Made by a program: the position numbers and the translations under genes. From contig NZ_CP118270.1 of NCBI RefSeq assembly GCF_028771845.1, forward strand, positions 1,054,001-1,118,000: DNA of 64,000 nucleotides. Reading direction: 5' to 3'. This DNA comes from Paenibacillus marchantiae (GTDB taxonomy: Bacteria; Bacillota; Bacilli; Paenibacillales; Paenibacillaceae). The notes under the pieces are model-generated. The model made no database searches. It was not told where the DNA came from and was given only the letters and a program-made list of their open reading frames with translations. Positions 9,568 through 17,924 of this stretch are shown one piece after another (positions within the stretch are counted from its first letter, which is position 1; each line of letters starts with the position of its first letter).

Positions 9568-10800
9568 TCATGTAGAAGACACAAAAGCCCCATCCGTAGC
9601 CAAGAAGCGTACCGTAACGGTCGTTCCAACACCTTTTATACTTTCATAATTAATTTCCCCGTCATATTTTTCTACAATATTAAAACAGATCATTAATCCT
9701 AGTCCGGTGCCATTACTTTTTAATGAATAAAACGGCGTCCCGAGCGACTTCACCTCATCCTCTGACATTCCGCTCCCTTCATCCATAATTTTGATCTCAA
9801 TATAATGTTGATTCCTCTTGGCAATCACAGTGACGGGTTTCCCCATATTCGATGCTTCCAATGCGTTTTTAATTAAATTCATCATCAACTGCTTAAACTC
9901 AATGGGATTAATAAAAATGAAGCAATCCTCTTCTGCCTCGATATGCATCTGATTATCAGATAACATCGCATAGGAACGAACCAGACCTGTTACACTCTGA
10001 AGAGCATCGTTCACATTCACTTTTTCTGGCTTCTGATCTTTATTCGGCTTGGAAAGGGTTAAAAACTGAGAGGTAATCTGTTCAACGGTATTCAACTCAT
10101 CAATCATCAATTTGAACTTGTTTTTGACTGGATCATCAAATGCAGGATCTTCTCTGTATAACTGCAAAAAACCTCGAACAACGGTGACTGGATTTCTAAT
10201 CTCATGCGCCACAGCAGCCGTCAAATGGGCTATCATCTTTAAACGCTCCGATTGTTGTAATTGTTCATGATAGAGCTGTTGCTTTTTCATACGACTAAAG
10301 GACAAATGGAAAATGAGAAATAATAAAATCTGACTCGCTATAATATTAATGAGGTTCCCTAGGATGTCATGATGTAAATACGAATATATATTACCTTGAT
10401 CAATCAGGATGATATAGCCAAATGTGATCAAAATTAAAAATCCATTCAGAATGATGGAGAAATAAAACAGTTTTAAATCAAAAAACAGAATGGCAAGTGA
10501 GGGAATCAGACAAATGAGAATGTACGTAGTCCAGGTCTCTGGATATAAGAAGAACAGGGTATAGAAATAAGCAAAGCCAAACAGGATGATGATCTTTCTG
10601 AAAACATAGGTTTCATGCTTCGGGTAGATCAACAAACAAACCGCTAGAATGGCCACACAAAAAAAATGGATGACATACCCCACTGTAATTCCGCTTAATT
10701 CTGTCGTCGATAGGATTAATCCAGATAACATAAGAGCAATGAGAGTTAACATGGAAATATAATATGTTTTTCGGTTCACCTGACTGTACAATTCTTTCAT
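9568..10800 (-). CDS. Membrane sensor histidine kinase (KinB/KinD-like)
   Basis: 410 residues. About six hydrophobic helices fill residues 15-170 with almost no extracellular loop, so it probably senses within the membrane. The kinase core follows: H-box AVAHEIRNPVTVVRGFLQLY (phosphorylated His near 199), N-box MNLIKNALEASN, G1 DEGSGM, F-box PFYSLKSNG and G2 GTGLGLMICFNI. The order and the HEIRNP..VRGFLQL signature resemble the orphan sporulation kinases of Bacillales, which feed Spo0F. No response regulator is adjacent, which fits an orphan kinase. The role in sporulation is inference. Confidence 0.85.
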   Translation of the reverse strand: MKELYSQVNRKTYYISMLTLIALMLSGLILSTTELSGITVGYVIHFFCVAILAVCLLIYPKHETYVFRKIIILFGFAYFYTLFFLYPETWTTYILICLIPSLAILFFDLKLFYFSIILNGFLILITFGYIILIDQGNIYSYLHHDILGNLINIIASQILLFLIFHLSFSRMKKQQLYHEQLQQSERLKMIAHLTAAVAHEIRNPVTVVRGFLQLYREDPAFDDPVKNKFKLMIDELNTVEQITSQFLTLSKPNKDQKPEKVNVNDALQSVTGLVRSYAMLSDNQMHIEAEEDCFIFINPIEFKQLMMNLIKNALEASNMGKPVTVIAKRNQHYIEIKIMDEGSGMSEDEVKSLGTPFYSLKSNGTGLGLMICFNIVEKYDGEINYESIKGVGTTVTVRFLATDGAFVSST

Positions 10801-10869
10801 CCACTCACCACTTTAAATTAATGTCGACACCTCGGTATGTATGTAGCTCTTTTCATTCCTATATTTAAA

Positions 10870-10887
10870 GGCATCCCACTGGATGCC
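10870..10887. terminator. Short hairpin upstream of the kinase
   Basis: GGCATCC pairs with GGATGCC around four bases (10870-10887), followed on the minus strand by TTTAAAT. It may end transcription arriving from the MetE-like gene, or lie in the kinase leader. Confidence 0.4.
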
Positions 10888-11010
10888 CTTATCTATAATA
10901 GCATTGTATCTCATTTAACTAGCTATACAATATGAAAATTTGAAATAAATGATTCCCAACAACATAAACCCAACATTAGTCAAACTAATGCAAGGCCTAG
11001 AATGCCAAGT

Positions 11011-11038
11011 AGCCGTACGGATCAATGTCCGTACGGCT
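11011..11038. terminator. Strong hairpin after the MetE-like gene
   Basis: AGCCGTACGGA (11011-11021) and TCCGTACGGCT (11028-11038) form a perfect 11-bp stem with a 6-nt loop, 35 bp past the stop of the MetE-like gene. There is no T run on the minus strand, so it is either an imperfect terminator or a transcript-stabilising stem. Confidence 0.55.
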
Positions 11039-11072
11039 GCTCTTGGGTAAAAATATGCTTTTAGCTTATGAA

Positions 11073-12212
11073 CTATTTCCAGAGCTCTTCAGCAATTTCT
11101 TTGATAAAAGCAAGCTTCTGCCATTGCTGCTCTTCTGTCAGATGGTTGCCTTCTTCCGTGGAAGCGAATCCGCATTGCGGGCTCAGGCAAATCCGGTCCA
11201 GATCCACATATTGCTTCGCTTCTTCGATACGCTTCAGAATATCTTCCTTGCTTTCAAGCTCACCAAATTTGGAAGAGAACAAACCAAGCACGACCTGTTG
11301 GTTATCTTTCAGGAAACGAAGTGGCTTGAAATCGCCTGCCCGCTCGGTATCAAACTCCAGATAGTAGCCGGAGTAGTTATCAATGTTCAAGAGCGTTTGC
11401 GCAATCGGCTCATAACCTCCACCGACACCAGCATATGTTGATACGTAATTCCCACGGCATACATGTGTCGTTACCACGAGGTCCTCCGGCAAACCGGATA
11501 TAACTTCCTCGTTCAACTTCGCAAGTTCGTTCGCATAATCGGCTACATTTACACCAATCTGCTCCATGAATGCCATGAACTGCTGATCGCACAATGCGCC
11601 CCACGTGCAATCGTCAATTTGAACGCTTCGGCAGCCCGCTTCATACAAGGCCAAGATCGCCTCTTTGTACGCTTTGGCAATATCCGAAAGAAGCTCTCCC
11701 CGGTTCGGGTAAATGGCTTGCGTACTTTCTTTATTTTCTGCCCGGTCCAATTCAAACAGGAACTGTGCAGCAGCAGGAATGGATTGACGCGCAACGACGT
11801 CATCGCCAGCAACACCTTTTAAGAATGCATAATGTGAAACGAACGGATGAGTGCTGAAACTTACTTTGCCCGTCAGACGTGCTGTTTCGGGTCTGGATTT
11901 GGCACCGTTAAACTCATAGCCTTGATCAATGATGGTCCGGTCAACACCGTCAAGTCCCCAGAAGAAGTCCAGATGCCACCAAGAGCGACGGAATTCCCCG
12001 TCCGTTACAGCTTGAAGGCCAACTTCTTTTTGTTTTTGCACGAGCTTCACAATTTCAGCGTTTTCTACTTCCTCTAGTTGCCCAGAAGTAATTTCACCGT
12101 TTTGGTATTTCGCTCTCGCCTCTTTCAACGCGCTTGGGCGCAAGAAACTGCCCACAATATCATATCGAAATGGAGTGACGGTCCGCTGTTTAGGTTCTGT
12201 TTGAATGCTCAT
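11073..12212 (-). CDS. MetE C-terminal-like methyltransferase (YxjG/YxjH type)
   Basis: 379 residues, matching the short cobalamin-independent methionine synthase-like proteins (B. subtilis YxjG/YxjH) rather than the 750-residue MetE. The TIM-barrel catalytic half is recognisable: RYDIVGSFLRP at the start; VTDGEFRRSWWHLDF near residue 70; QIDDCTWG near 200; and the zinc ligands in THVCRGN near 245 and LSPQCGFAS near 345. Members transfer a methyl group to homocysteine or a related thiol. The leader has no S-box riboswitch that I can see, unlike the Bacillus homologues, but it has tandem palindromes at 12286-12318. It is a single gene divergent from a merR gene. Confidence 0.88.
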   Translation of the reverse strand: MSIQTEPKQRTVTPFRYDIVGSFLRPSALKEARAKYQNGEITSGQLEEVENAEIVKLVQKQKEVGLQAVTDGEFRRSWWHLDFFWGLDGVDRTIIDQGYEFNGAKSRPETARLTGKVSFSTHPFVSHYAFLKGVAGDDVVARQSIPAAAQFLFELDRAENKESTQAIYPNRGELLSDIAKAYKEAILALYEAGCRSVQIDDCTWGALCDQQFMAFMEQIGVNVADYANELAKLNEEVISGLPEDLVVTTHVCRGNYVSTYAGVGGGYEPIAQTLLNIDNYSGYYLEFDTERAGDFKPLRFLKDNQQVVLGLFSSKFGELESKEDILKRIEEAKQYVDLDRICLSPQCGFASTEEGNHLTEEQQWQKLAFIKEIAEELWK

Positions 12213-12285
12213 CGTTTAATCTCCCCGTAAATTAATTATAAGATTAAATATAACATGTCCGATCGGATTTACTGTTCTATGAAAG

Positions 12286-12318
12286 AGCTATAGCAGGTTA
12301 TAGTTATAAGCTATAGCT
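12286..12318. promoter_or_regulatory. Tandem palindromes upstream of the MetE-like gene
   Basis: AGCTATAGC (12286-12294) and AGCTATAGCT (12309-12318) flank a further TTATAGTTATAA palindrome. They lie about 75-105 bp before the MetE-like start. The arrangement resembles a two-site operator; the regulator is unknown. Confidence 0.45.
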
Positions 12319-12379
12319 GAGTCCAACTTTCCTTTACCCGTGAGGTATCTCCCATCCAAAAGAAAATTTATTTACCTTA

Positions 12380-12410
12380 TTGACTTAAACCATAGTTTAA
12401 GTCGTATGCT
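12380..12410 (+). promoter_or_regulatory. MerR-type promoter and operator
   Basis: TTGACT (12380-12385) and TATGCT (12405-12410) are separated by 19 bp, the elongated spacing used by MerR activators. Between them is a perfect inverted repeat, GACTTAAAC and GTTTAAGTC around CATA (12382-12403). This fits autoregulation of the merR gene that follows. Confidence 0.85.
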
Positions 12411-12452
12411 ATTCCTGTTGACAGAGTTAACACCTATTTGGAGGTCTCCAAC

Positions 12453-12839
12453 ATGAAGTATTTTTCCATTAGCGAAGCTTCAGCCCAATTGAATATTCCA
12501 GATTCAACGTTACGTTTTTATGAGAAAAAAGGACTTCTACCCATGATGGAGCGTGATGATGCTGGCAGGAGATTATTTTCAGAAGTTCAGATGGCTTTAT
12601 TGGAAACCCTTGTTTGTTTAAAAAACACGCATATGCCCATTAGTCAGATTAAGCAATATATGGACTGGATCATCCAAGGGAACTGTACGCTTGAAGCAAG
12701 GCTTGAAATGATGCAAAATCACAAGCAGGCAGTGCTGGATGAAATTTCGTTGATGCAGGAATCCCTGAAGGGCATTGATTTTAAAATTACACGTTACACC
12801 CGTCAAATAGAGGAAAGAAACGAACAAAAAGATACCTAA
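12453..12839 (+). CDS. MerR family transcriptional regulator
   Basis: 128 residues. The ATG at 12453 is 8 bases after GGAGG; an in-frame TTG at 12438 overlaps that ribosome site and is rejected. Residues 1-70 form a MerR winged helix (FSISEASAQLNIPDSTLRFYEKKGLLP, then RRLFSEVQ), and residues about 80-120 form the dimerising coiled coil (LEARLEMMQNHKQAVLDEI). There are no cysteines in metal-binding positions, so it probably senses an organic compound or redox state like the YfmP/BmrR group. It is 16 bp upstream of the dehydrogenase, its probable target. The operator in its own promoter is described at 12380. Confidence 0.9.
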   Translation: MKYFSISEASAQLNIPDSTLRFYEKKGLLPMMERDDAGRRLFSEVQMALLETLVCLKNTHMPISQIKQYMDWIIQGNCTLEARLEMMQNHKQAVLDEISLMQESLKGIDFKITRYTRQIEERNEQKDT

Positions 12840-12855
12840 GAGGAGAGATACTATA

Positions 12856-13617
12856 ATGAAACTTTCAGGAAATACAGTACTCATCACCGGTGGAGGCTCT
12901 GGGATCGGATTAGCATTTGCAGAACGTTTCTTAAGAGCTGGAAATACTGTCATTGTTACTGGACGACGTGAAGCAGTACTTCAACATGCAAAAGAAACAC
13001 ACCCTGACCTTATTACGTATGTGAATGATCTGAATATTGAATCCGAGCGTGTAGCGTTGTTTGATTGGGTAACCACAAACTATCCGGAAGTGAATGTGTT
13101 AGTTAACAATGCTGGTATCCAACAACGCTTTAATATGCTGACAGCGGATGCGAAGAGTGATTGGAGTTATTTCAGTAAAGAAATTACAACGAATATTGAA
13201 GCTCCCTTTCATCTATCCATGCTGTTCGCTCCTTATCTAGCAACCAAAGAAGAGGCGACGATGATTAACGTCACTTCCGGATTAGCCTTTACACCCTTTG
13301 CGATTGCTCCGATATATTCAGCAACCAAAGCGGCACTTCACTCCTTTACAATCAGCCTGAGACACCAGCTTTCGGATACGTCTGTAGAGGTCATTGAAGT
13401 TGCTCCTCCGGCAGTAAGTACAGATCTGGGTGGAGCAGGCCTGCATACGCATGGAGAACCATTGGATGCCTTTGCAGATGGAATTTTCGAAGGATTACAG
13501 GAGGGTCATAAGGAAATTGGCTATGGTACCTCTATCGCTCGTTTTCGCATGTCCCGAGATGAAGTCGACAAATATGCAGAAAGCATGTATCACGCAACGA
13601 AAAACTTCATTGAATAA
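12856..13617 (+). CDS. Short-chain dehydrogenase/reductase (DltE-like)
   Basis: 253 residues. NAD(P)-dependent oxidoreductase with the classical SDR motifs: cofactor loop TGGGSGIG near residue 11, NNAG near 87, and the catalytic Ser (NVTSG) and YSATK near 137 and 151. The overall match and the PPAVSTDLGG segment are typical of the group annotated DltE. DltE is not required for teichoic-acid alanylation and no dlt genes are nearby, so the substrate is unknown. It follows merR by 16 bp in one operon, with AGGAGAG before the start. Confidence 0.9.
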   Translation: MKLSGNTVLITGGGSGIGLAFAERFLRAGNTVIVTGRREAVLQHAKETHPDLITYVNDLNIESERVALFDWVTTNYPEVNVLVNNAGIQQRFNMLTADAKSDWSYFSKEITTNIEAPFHLSMLFAPYLATKEEATMINVTSGLAFTPFAIAPIYSATKAALHSFTISLRHQLSDTSVEVIEVAPPAVSTDLGGAGLHTHGEPLDAFADGIFEGLQEGHKEIGYGTSIARFRMSRDEVDKYAESMYHATKNFIE

Positions 13618-13685
13618 CTCACCTGCGAGCTATGTGCTACTATTGAAATGGTTCATCACATAATTTTCGTGTGCTTCAAATAAAA

Positions 13686-13724
13686 GAGGCAGATGCATGC
13701 TAAACGCCGTATCTGCCTCATTTT
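13686..13724. terminator. Bidirectional terminator
   Basis: GAGGCAGAT (13686-13694) pairs with ATCTGCCTC (13711-13719), followed by ATTTTC on the plus strand and preceded by an A-rich stretch. It separates the dehydrogenase from the convergent exopolysaccharide operon. Confidence 0.85.
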
Positions 13725-13767
13725 CATTCTATCCATGACCCGTGAACAACCCACTATAAATGTTGAT

Positions 13768-15621
13768 CTAAGTCAGCGTAAGAATGATCTGTTCTCCGGA
13801 ACGGGTAATCTTGTAGATCCCCTCTTGCATGTCAATGCCATAGTGCTTTTTCAGCAGCCACTTTGCGTTACGATCCGTCTCCACGACGACCAGATAATCG
13901 TAGCCACTCAGGAGGTTGTCCATATTATCCTCATAGAACAACACGATCCCGTCCACATGTGGAGCATACAAGAAATACTTCCCGACATACTGCATGTAAT
14001 AATTCGTGACCTGCTGGTCCCTATCCGAGGCGTAGAACAGATATCTGTTGTTGTCCTCCTGACCACCTTTATACCAGCGATCACCGGTAACCGCATGGAT
14101 TTTGTAAGGGAGCGTTGTATCGTAGGTTTTGGCAATCGAGACGATCCCGTTGTATTCCGATAAAAGGATCGTCGCCGCAATCGCCATACAGCCGATGATT
14201 CCTTTTTGATAATGCCCCTTCGTCTCGACCGTCTTGAAGGCTTGATAATCAGGCACTTCACCAATCCGATAGTGGAATGAACGCTCCAGGTCGATTGCAG
14301 CGCATAGCACCAGCCCACCGGCGAACAGCACCACAATACTCGAGGCATAACGCTCGAAGCCTGCCAGCACGATCGCCTCATCCATCGGCATGGAGAAGAG
14401 ATACAACGCCAGAATGCCTGCATAATACAGCAACAATACAACATCCAGTGCGATCAGTGCTTTCCACAAGTTCCACTTCTTCTTGAGTACTACATAGGCA
14501 AATACCGAAGCCGCAATCGCTACAATCTCGAAAATGACAATACCGATGACCGGCCGTGTCGTAATATCCGTACTTGATTTTAAGAACAGCCACAGAATCT
14601 CATGCATCTGCTCCGCCGTTTTGCCGGATTGGATCCCGGAAGTGGCCACATCGAATTTGTTATCGACGCCCTGAAACACCGTTGCCATTCGCCAGCTCCA
14701 GCCGAAGTATGGAATCAGTGAACCGCAGATGGTGCCAATAACAGCCAGCGCAGTTTTCCAACTGAACTTTTGTTTGTGTTTTAGCCATGTATACACCAAG
14801 AAGATCAGGCCGATGGCTGCGAAAATAATGCCTGTGCTTTTGATGACTGTCAGCACACCTGCAAGCGGGAGCATGATTATGCATGCTCGTTTGATATTAT
14901 GACGATATTGGTATATAACCGCCAGGATGGCGAGCGCATAGATAGGAAGCAAGAAATCCACGAGCAGGTTGGTAATCCGAATCGTAAGGTTGAAGAAAGA
15001 CAGTGTAGATAACCCGAGTCCGAGAAACGCATACAGCAGAAAACGTTTCCTCTCGGAAACGATGCCAAACATAGCGTAAAAACAGGAAAAGATCAGCAAA
15101 CCTTGTGCCAAGAGCATCACAGACTGGTCATGCCCCATAAATCGACAGACGTAATAAATAAATGATGAGGTCCCTAGCGGATAATTTTTAAAATCAATTA
15201 GGTTCGAAACCGGTGTCGGAAAAGCATCTGTGCTGAGCATCTGCTTCAAGACAATCGCCCAATGGGAAAAATTATCGTAGTGCGTCAATTGGTTTTGGAA
15301 GAGTACCAGTAAGAAAATGAACGTCCCTGCCAGGAATGAAAACTGGAATAAGGAAAAAGAAATGCGAAAGGATGCTCCTCGGCGCATTCCGAGAAACACC
15401 ATTCCTCCATACAATAGTAATCCGACGAGAAGAAGGACAAGGCTGCCAATGTAAAGTTGCCCTGCCAAACCGCTAAGAAAGACAATACATGCTATGGAGG
15501 AAAACACAAATACAGGGATGAACTCCCAACGTATAGATAGTGCCTTTCGAACAAACTGCATGTAACCCATAAAGGAGAATATCAATAAAACTCCCATCAC
15601 AAATTGAAGCAAATACAGCAT
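13768..15621 (-). CDS. Polytopic membrane protein of the exopolysaccharide operon
   Basis: 617 residues with about 13 hydrophobic segments and a polar tail of about 130 residues that probably faces outside. The architecture (a loop HYDNFSHWAIVLKQMLS with acidic and aromatic residues after the third or fourth helix, many helices, soluble C-terminus) resembles GT-C glycosyltransferases and polysaccharide polymerases, but no motif is decisive. The ATG is preceded by AGGAGAG and lies 11 bp after the synthase stop, so it is the last gene of the three-gene operon. The likely job is polymerisation, transfer or modification of the glycan made by the upstream synthase; this is inference from context. 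Confidence 0.75.
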   Translation of the reverse strand: MLYLLQFVMGVLLIFSFMGYMQFVRKALSIRWEFIPVFVFSSIACIVFLSGLAGQLYIGSLVLLLVGLLLYGGMVFLGMRRGASFRISFSLFQFSFLAGTFIFLLVLFQNQLTHYDNFSHWAIVLKQMLSTDAFPTPVSNLIDFKNYPLGTSSFIYYVCRFMGHDQSVMLLAQGLLIFSCFYAMFGIVSERKRFLLYAFLGLGLSTLSFFNLTIRITNLLVDFLLPIYALAILAVIYQYRHNIKRACIIMLPLAGVLTVIKSTGIIFAAIGLIFLVYTWLKHKQKFSWKTALAVIGTICGSLIPYFGWSWRMATVFQGVDNKFDVATSGIQSGKTAEQMHEILWLFLKSSTDITTRPVIGIVIFEIVAIAASVFAYVVLKKKWNLWKALIALDVVLLLYYAGILALYLFSMPMDEAIVLAGFERYASSIVVLFAGGLVLCAAIDLERSFHYRIGEVPDYQAFKTVETKGHYQKGIIGCMAIAATILLSEYNGIVSIAKTYDTTLPYKIHAVTGDRWYKGGQEDNNRYLFYASDRDQQVTNYYMQYVGKYFLYAPHVDGIVLFYEDNMDNLLSGYDYLVVVETDRNAKWLLKKHYGIDMQEGIYKITRSGEQIILTLT

Positions 15622-15632
15622 ATCTATCTCTC

Positions 15633-17924
15633 CTAACCCTCTCTGGTGAAACGATCGGCATGTGGATGGGTCAAATCACTCAGCAATTGATCAATCAAAC
15701 CGCGCTCCACGATATCATCAATATTCTCCACCGAGAGAAGTACTTCGCGACGATTGGCTGTTGTTTTCCCTGTGTGCAGCAAGATGACTTCAATATTACT
15801 CTTCGTATAAAAAGTAACGACCTCTCCTGCCGTAATATCACCATGAAGACCCGTAGCGGAAAAGAAACGATAATTAAAGCTGCGCAGCGTACATCCAGCA
15901 TGATTGGTGAAATGAACTGGAAGCTGAAGGGAAAGCCTCGGCATTTTTCGTTGATCCGATCTAGGTTGAACAATACGTTTTTTTACATTGCGAAGCATAT
16001 CGTCGTAAGCCGTATCCCACAGATTCATCTTCTCTGGCAATGAGTGTTTACGATCGTAGATGATTTGCATGTATTGACGGTTATCCGTCTCATCAATCGG
16101 CTGAACCGTCGCGGAATAACGCCAGCCTTCTCCATCCTGTTTCACATAAACGATGACCGCTTGAAGATTGGCCTCATACCGCTCGGATTTTACGACCAGA
16201 GAGATCGTCTTCTGTTCAGGTAGATAAATGGGATACGGCACATAAAAGGCAATACCTTGTTCAGATACATCTACTGTCTTGGCCTGATAGCGCAGATTCG
16301 TGTCCTGGTCGTGGATCATAACATCCTCCTGCGCCCGAATCCGCTCTGTCTCCCGATACGCACGACGCCCTATCATGAAGAACAGGGCATAACACAGCGC
16401 AATCATATTATGAATGAGCCAGAAAATAATGATACTGCTGAAGAACAGCGCGATGCCATATTTACCGTTAACGTACCGAATCACAGCCGCAATCGAAAGC
16501 AAAAGCAGGAAGATATGCGGAAGTGCATATAACAGAGCAGACATCCATTTCCGACCGTTCGCTCTGCTTTTATTCGTAACCTTGAATTTTTTCTCGCGGA
16601 TGCCCAGCGTTTCAAGGAGAACCGGCCATATCAGATAAGGCATAAATATCGTATCAATAACCTGACTCCAGCGCTGATTCCGAATATTGCTCGACAGATA
16701 ACGCATCGATACACTGTAGAAGAAATAGGACGGAAGCCAGAATATTAAGATTTGCCAGAAGGTTGTGTTTACAATCTTAAAATCGAATAGTGCAAACAAA
16801 ATGGGTGCCAAAATGAAAATCAACCGGTTAAAGAAGGACCACCAGTATAAGAAACTGCTTAAATAGGTTACCCTCGTCCAAAAAGGAAGCTTCTCAGATA
16901 TAGGAGCACGCGTATTCTGCAGGCTCTGAATAATACCCCTTGCCCAACGAATTCGCTGCTTGATCATGCTCGGAACAGTTGTTGTCGTCTGCCCGGCAGC
17001 TTGAACCTCTTGAGTCGCATAGGTAATATAGCCTTCCTGCTGTAAGCGGATGCTTGTCTCAAAGTCCTCGGTGATCGTGTTCAACGGGAAACCGCCGATG
17101 TCTTCCATACCTTGCCGGGAAATGATCGTATTGCTACCGGTATAGGCTACCGCATTGGAGGCATTACGCAGGATGTTCACTTCTCTGGAGAAGAAATCCT
17201 GTTCATTCGGAATTCCTTGCTCTGCATACAAGTTAAACTGAAACAGATCCGGATTATAGAAGCTTTGAGGGGTCTGTACCAACCCCAGCTTGAACTTTTT
17301 ATCTATTTCATCCTCACGGCGAAGCCGCCATCTCCCGTTCTCTTCTATAAACGTGGAGAGCAGGAAATACGGGACTGTTTTCATCAAAAAGGTGTGTTGC
17401 GGGATCATATCTGCATCAAAGGTTGCAATGAGTGGAGAAGTAGTTTTGCTAAGGGCATTATTCAGGTTACCTGATTTGGCATGCTTGTTGCCAGGAAAAC
17501 CCAGATATCCTACGCCAAACTGCTTCGCAAGCTCCTCCACCTCAGGTCGTGCTCCATCATCACACAGATAGATGTGAACCTTCTGCTTGTCAGGGTAATC
17601 CATGAACGTACAAGCATTGACGGTTTTATACAAAAGATCAACCGGCTCGTTATGGGTGGCAATGAACACATCCACATGAGGATAAAAATCGGGAGGGACG
17701 ATGGGAAAGTCGAGCTGCGTACGTTCCTTTTGCATCTTTTGAAAAAACAATTCAAAGGTGGTCAGTACGGTTACCGTCTCAGCCACAATTAAGAGCATGC
17801 CGAAGATGACGTTCAGAACGCCTTCGCCCCATGGCAGTGTAAAGAACATCCGCCATAGCAAATAAATCGACATCAAGATCATGGTGATGACAAAGAAAAT
17901 ATGTTGCCTTTTTTCGTTTTGCAC
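15633..17924 (-). CDS. BcsA-like processive glycosyltransferase with PilZ domain
   Basis: About 763 residues. The start is GTG at 17924, overlapping the upstream stop as TAGTG and 11 bases after AAGGAGG. Two N-terminal membrane helices are followed by the GT2 core with every family motif: DDG (about 122-124), DADM (about 170-173), TED (about 285-287) and QRIRW (about 323-327). Membrane helices then lead to a PilZ domain with RETER and DVSEQG, the RxxxR and D/NxSxxG c-di-GMP contacts. The last 110 residues contain a second RxxxR (RKMPR) and SATG, possibly a degenerate second PilZ. It resembles cellulose synthase; the product could be cellulose or another beta-glycan, with no BcsB/Z/C nearby. 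Confidence 0.88.
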   Translation of the reverse strand: MQNEKRQHIFFVITMILMSIYLLWRMFFTLPWGEGVLNVIFGMLLIVAETVTVLTTFELFFQKMQKERTQLDFPIVPPDFYPHVDVFIATHNEPVDLLYKTVNACTFMDYPDKQKVHIYLCDDGARPEVEELAKQFGVGYLGFPGNKHAKSGNLNNALSKTTSPLIATFDADMIPQHTFLMKTVPYFLLSTFIEENGRWRLRREDEIDKKFKLGLVQTPQSFYNPDLFQFNLYAEQGIPNEQDFFSREVNILRNASNAVAYTGSNTIISRQGMEDIGGFPLNTITEDFETSIRLQQEGYITYATQEVQAAGQTTTTVPSMIKQRIRWARGIIQSLQNTRAPISEKLPFWTRVTYLSSFLYWWSFFNRLIFILAPILFALFDFKIVNTTFWQILIFWLPSYFFYSVSMRYLSSNIRNQRWSQVIDTIFMPYLIWPVLLETLGIREKKFKVTNKSRANGRKWMSALLYALPHIFLLLLSIAAVIRYVNGKYGIALFFSSIIIFWLIHNMIALCYALFFMIGRRAYRETERIRAQEDVMIHDQDTNLRYQAKTVDVSEQGIAFYVPYPIYLPEQKTISLVVKSERYEANLQAVIVYVKQDGEGWRYSATVQPIDETDNRQYMQIIYDRKHSLPEKMNLWDTAYDDMLRNVKKRIVQPRSDQRKMPRLSLQLPVHFTNHAGCTLRSFNYRFFSATGLHGDITAGEVVTFYTKSNIEVILLHTGKTTANRREVLLSVENIDDIVERGLIDQLLSDLTHPHADRFTREG

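Noticed and set aside
13908-14444. 178-residue minus-strand frame within the exopolysaccharide membrane-protein gene
   Set aside because: A same-strand shadow in another frame, rich in Arg, Ser and Cys, with no start signal.
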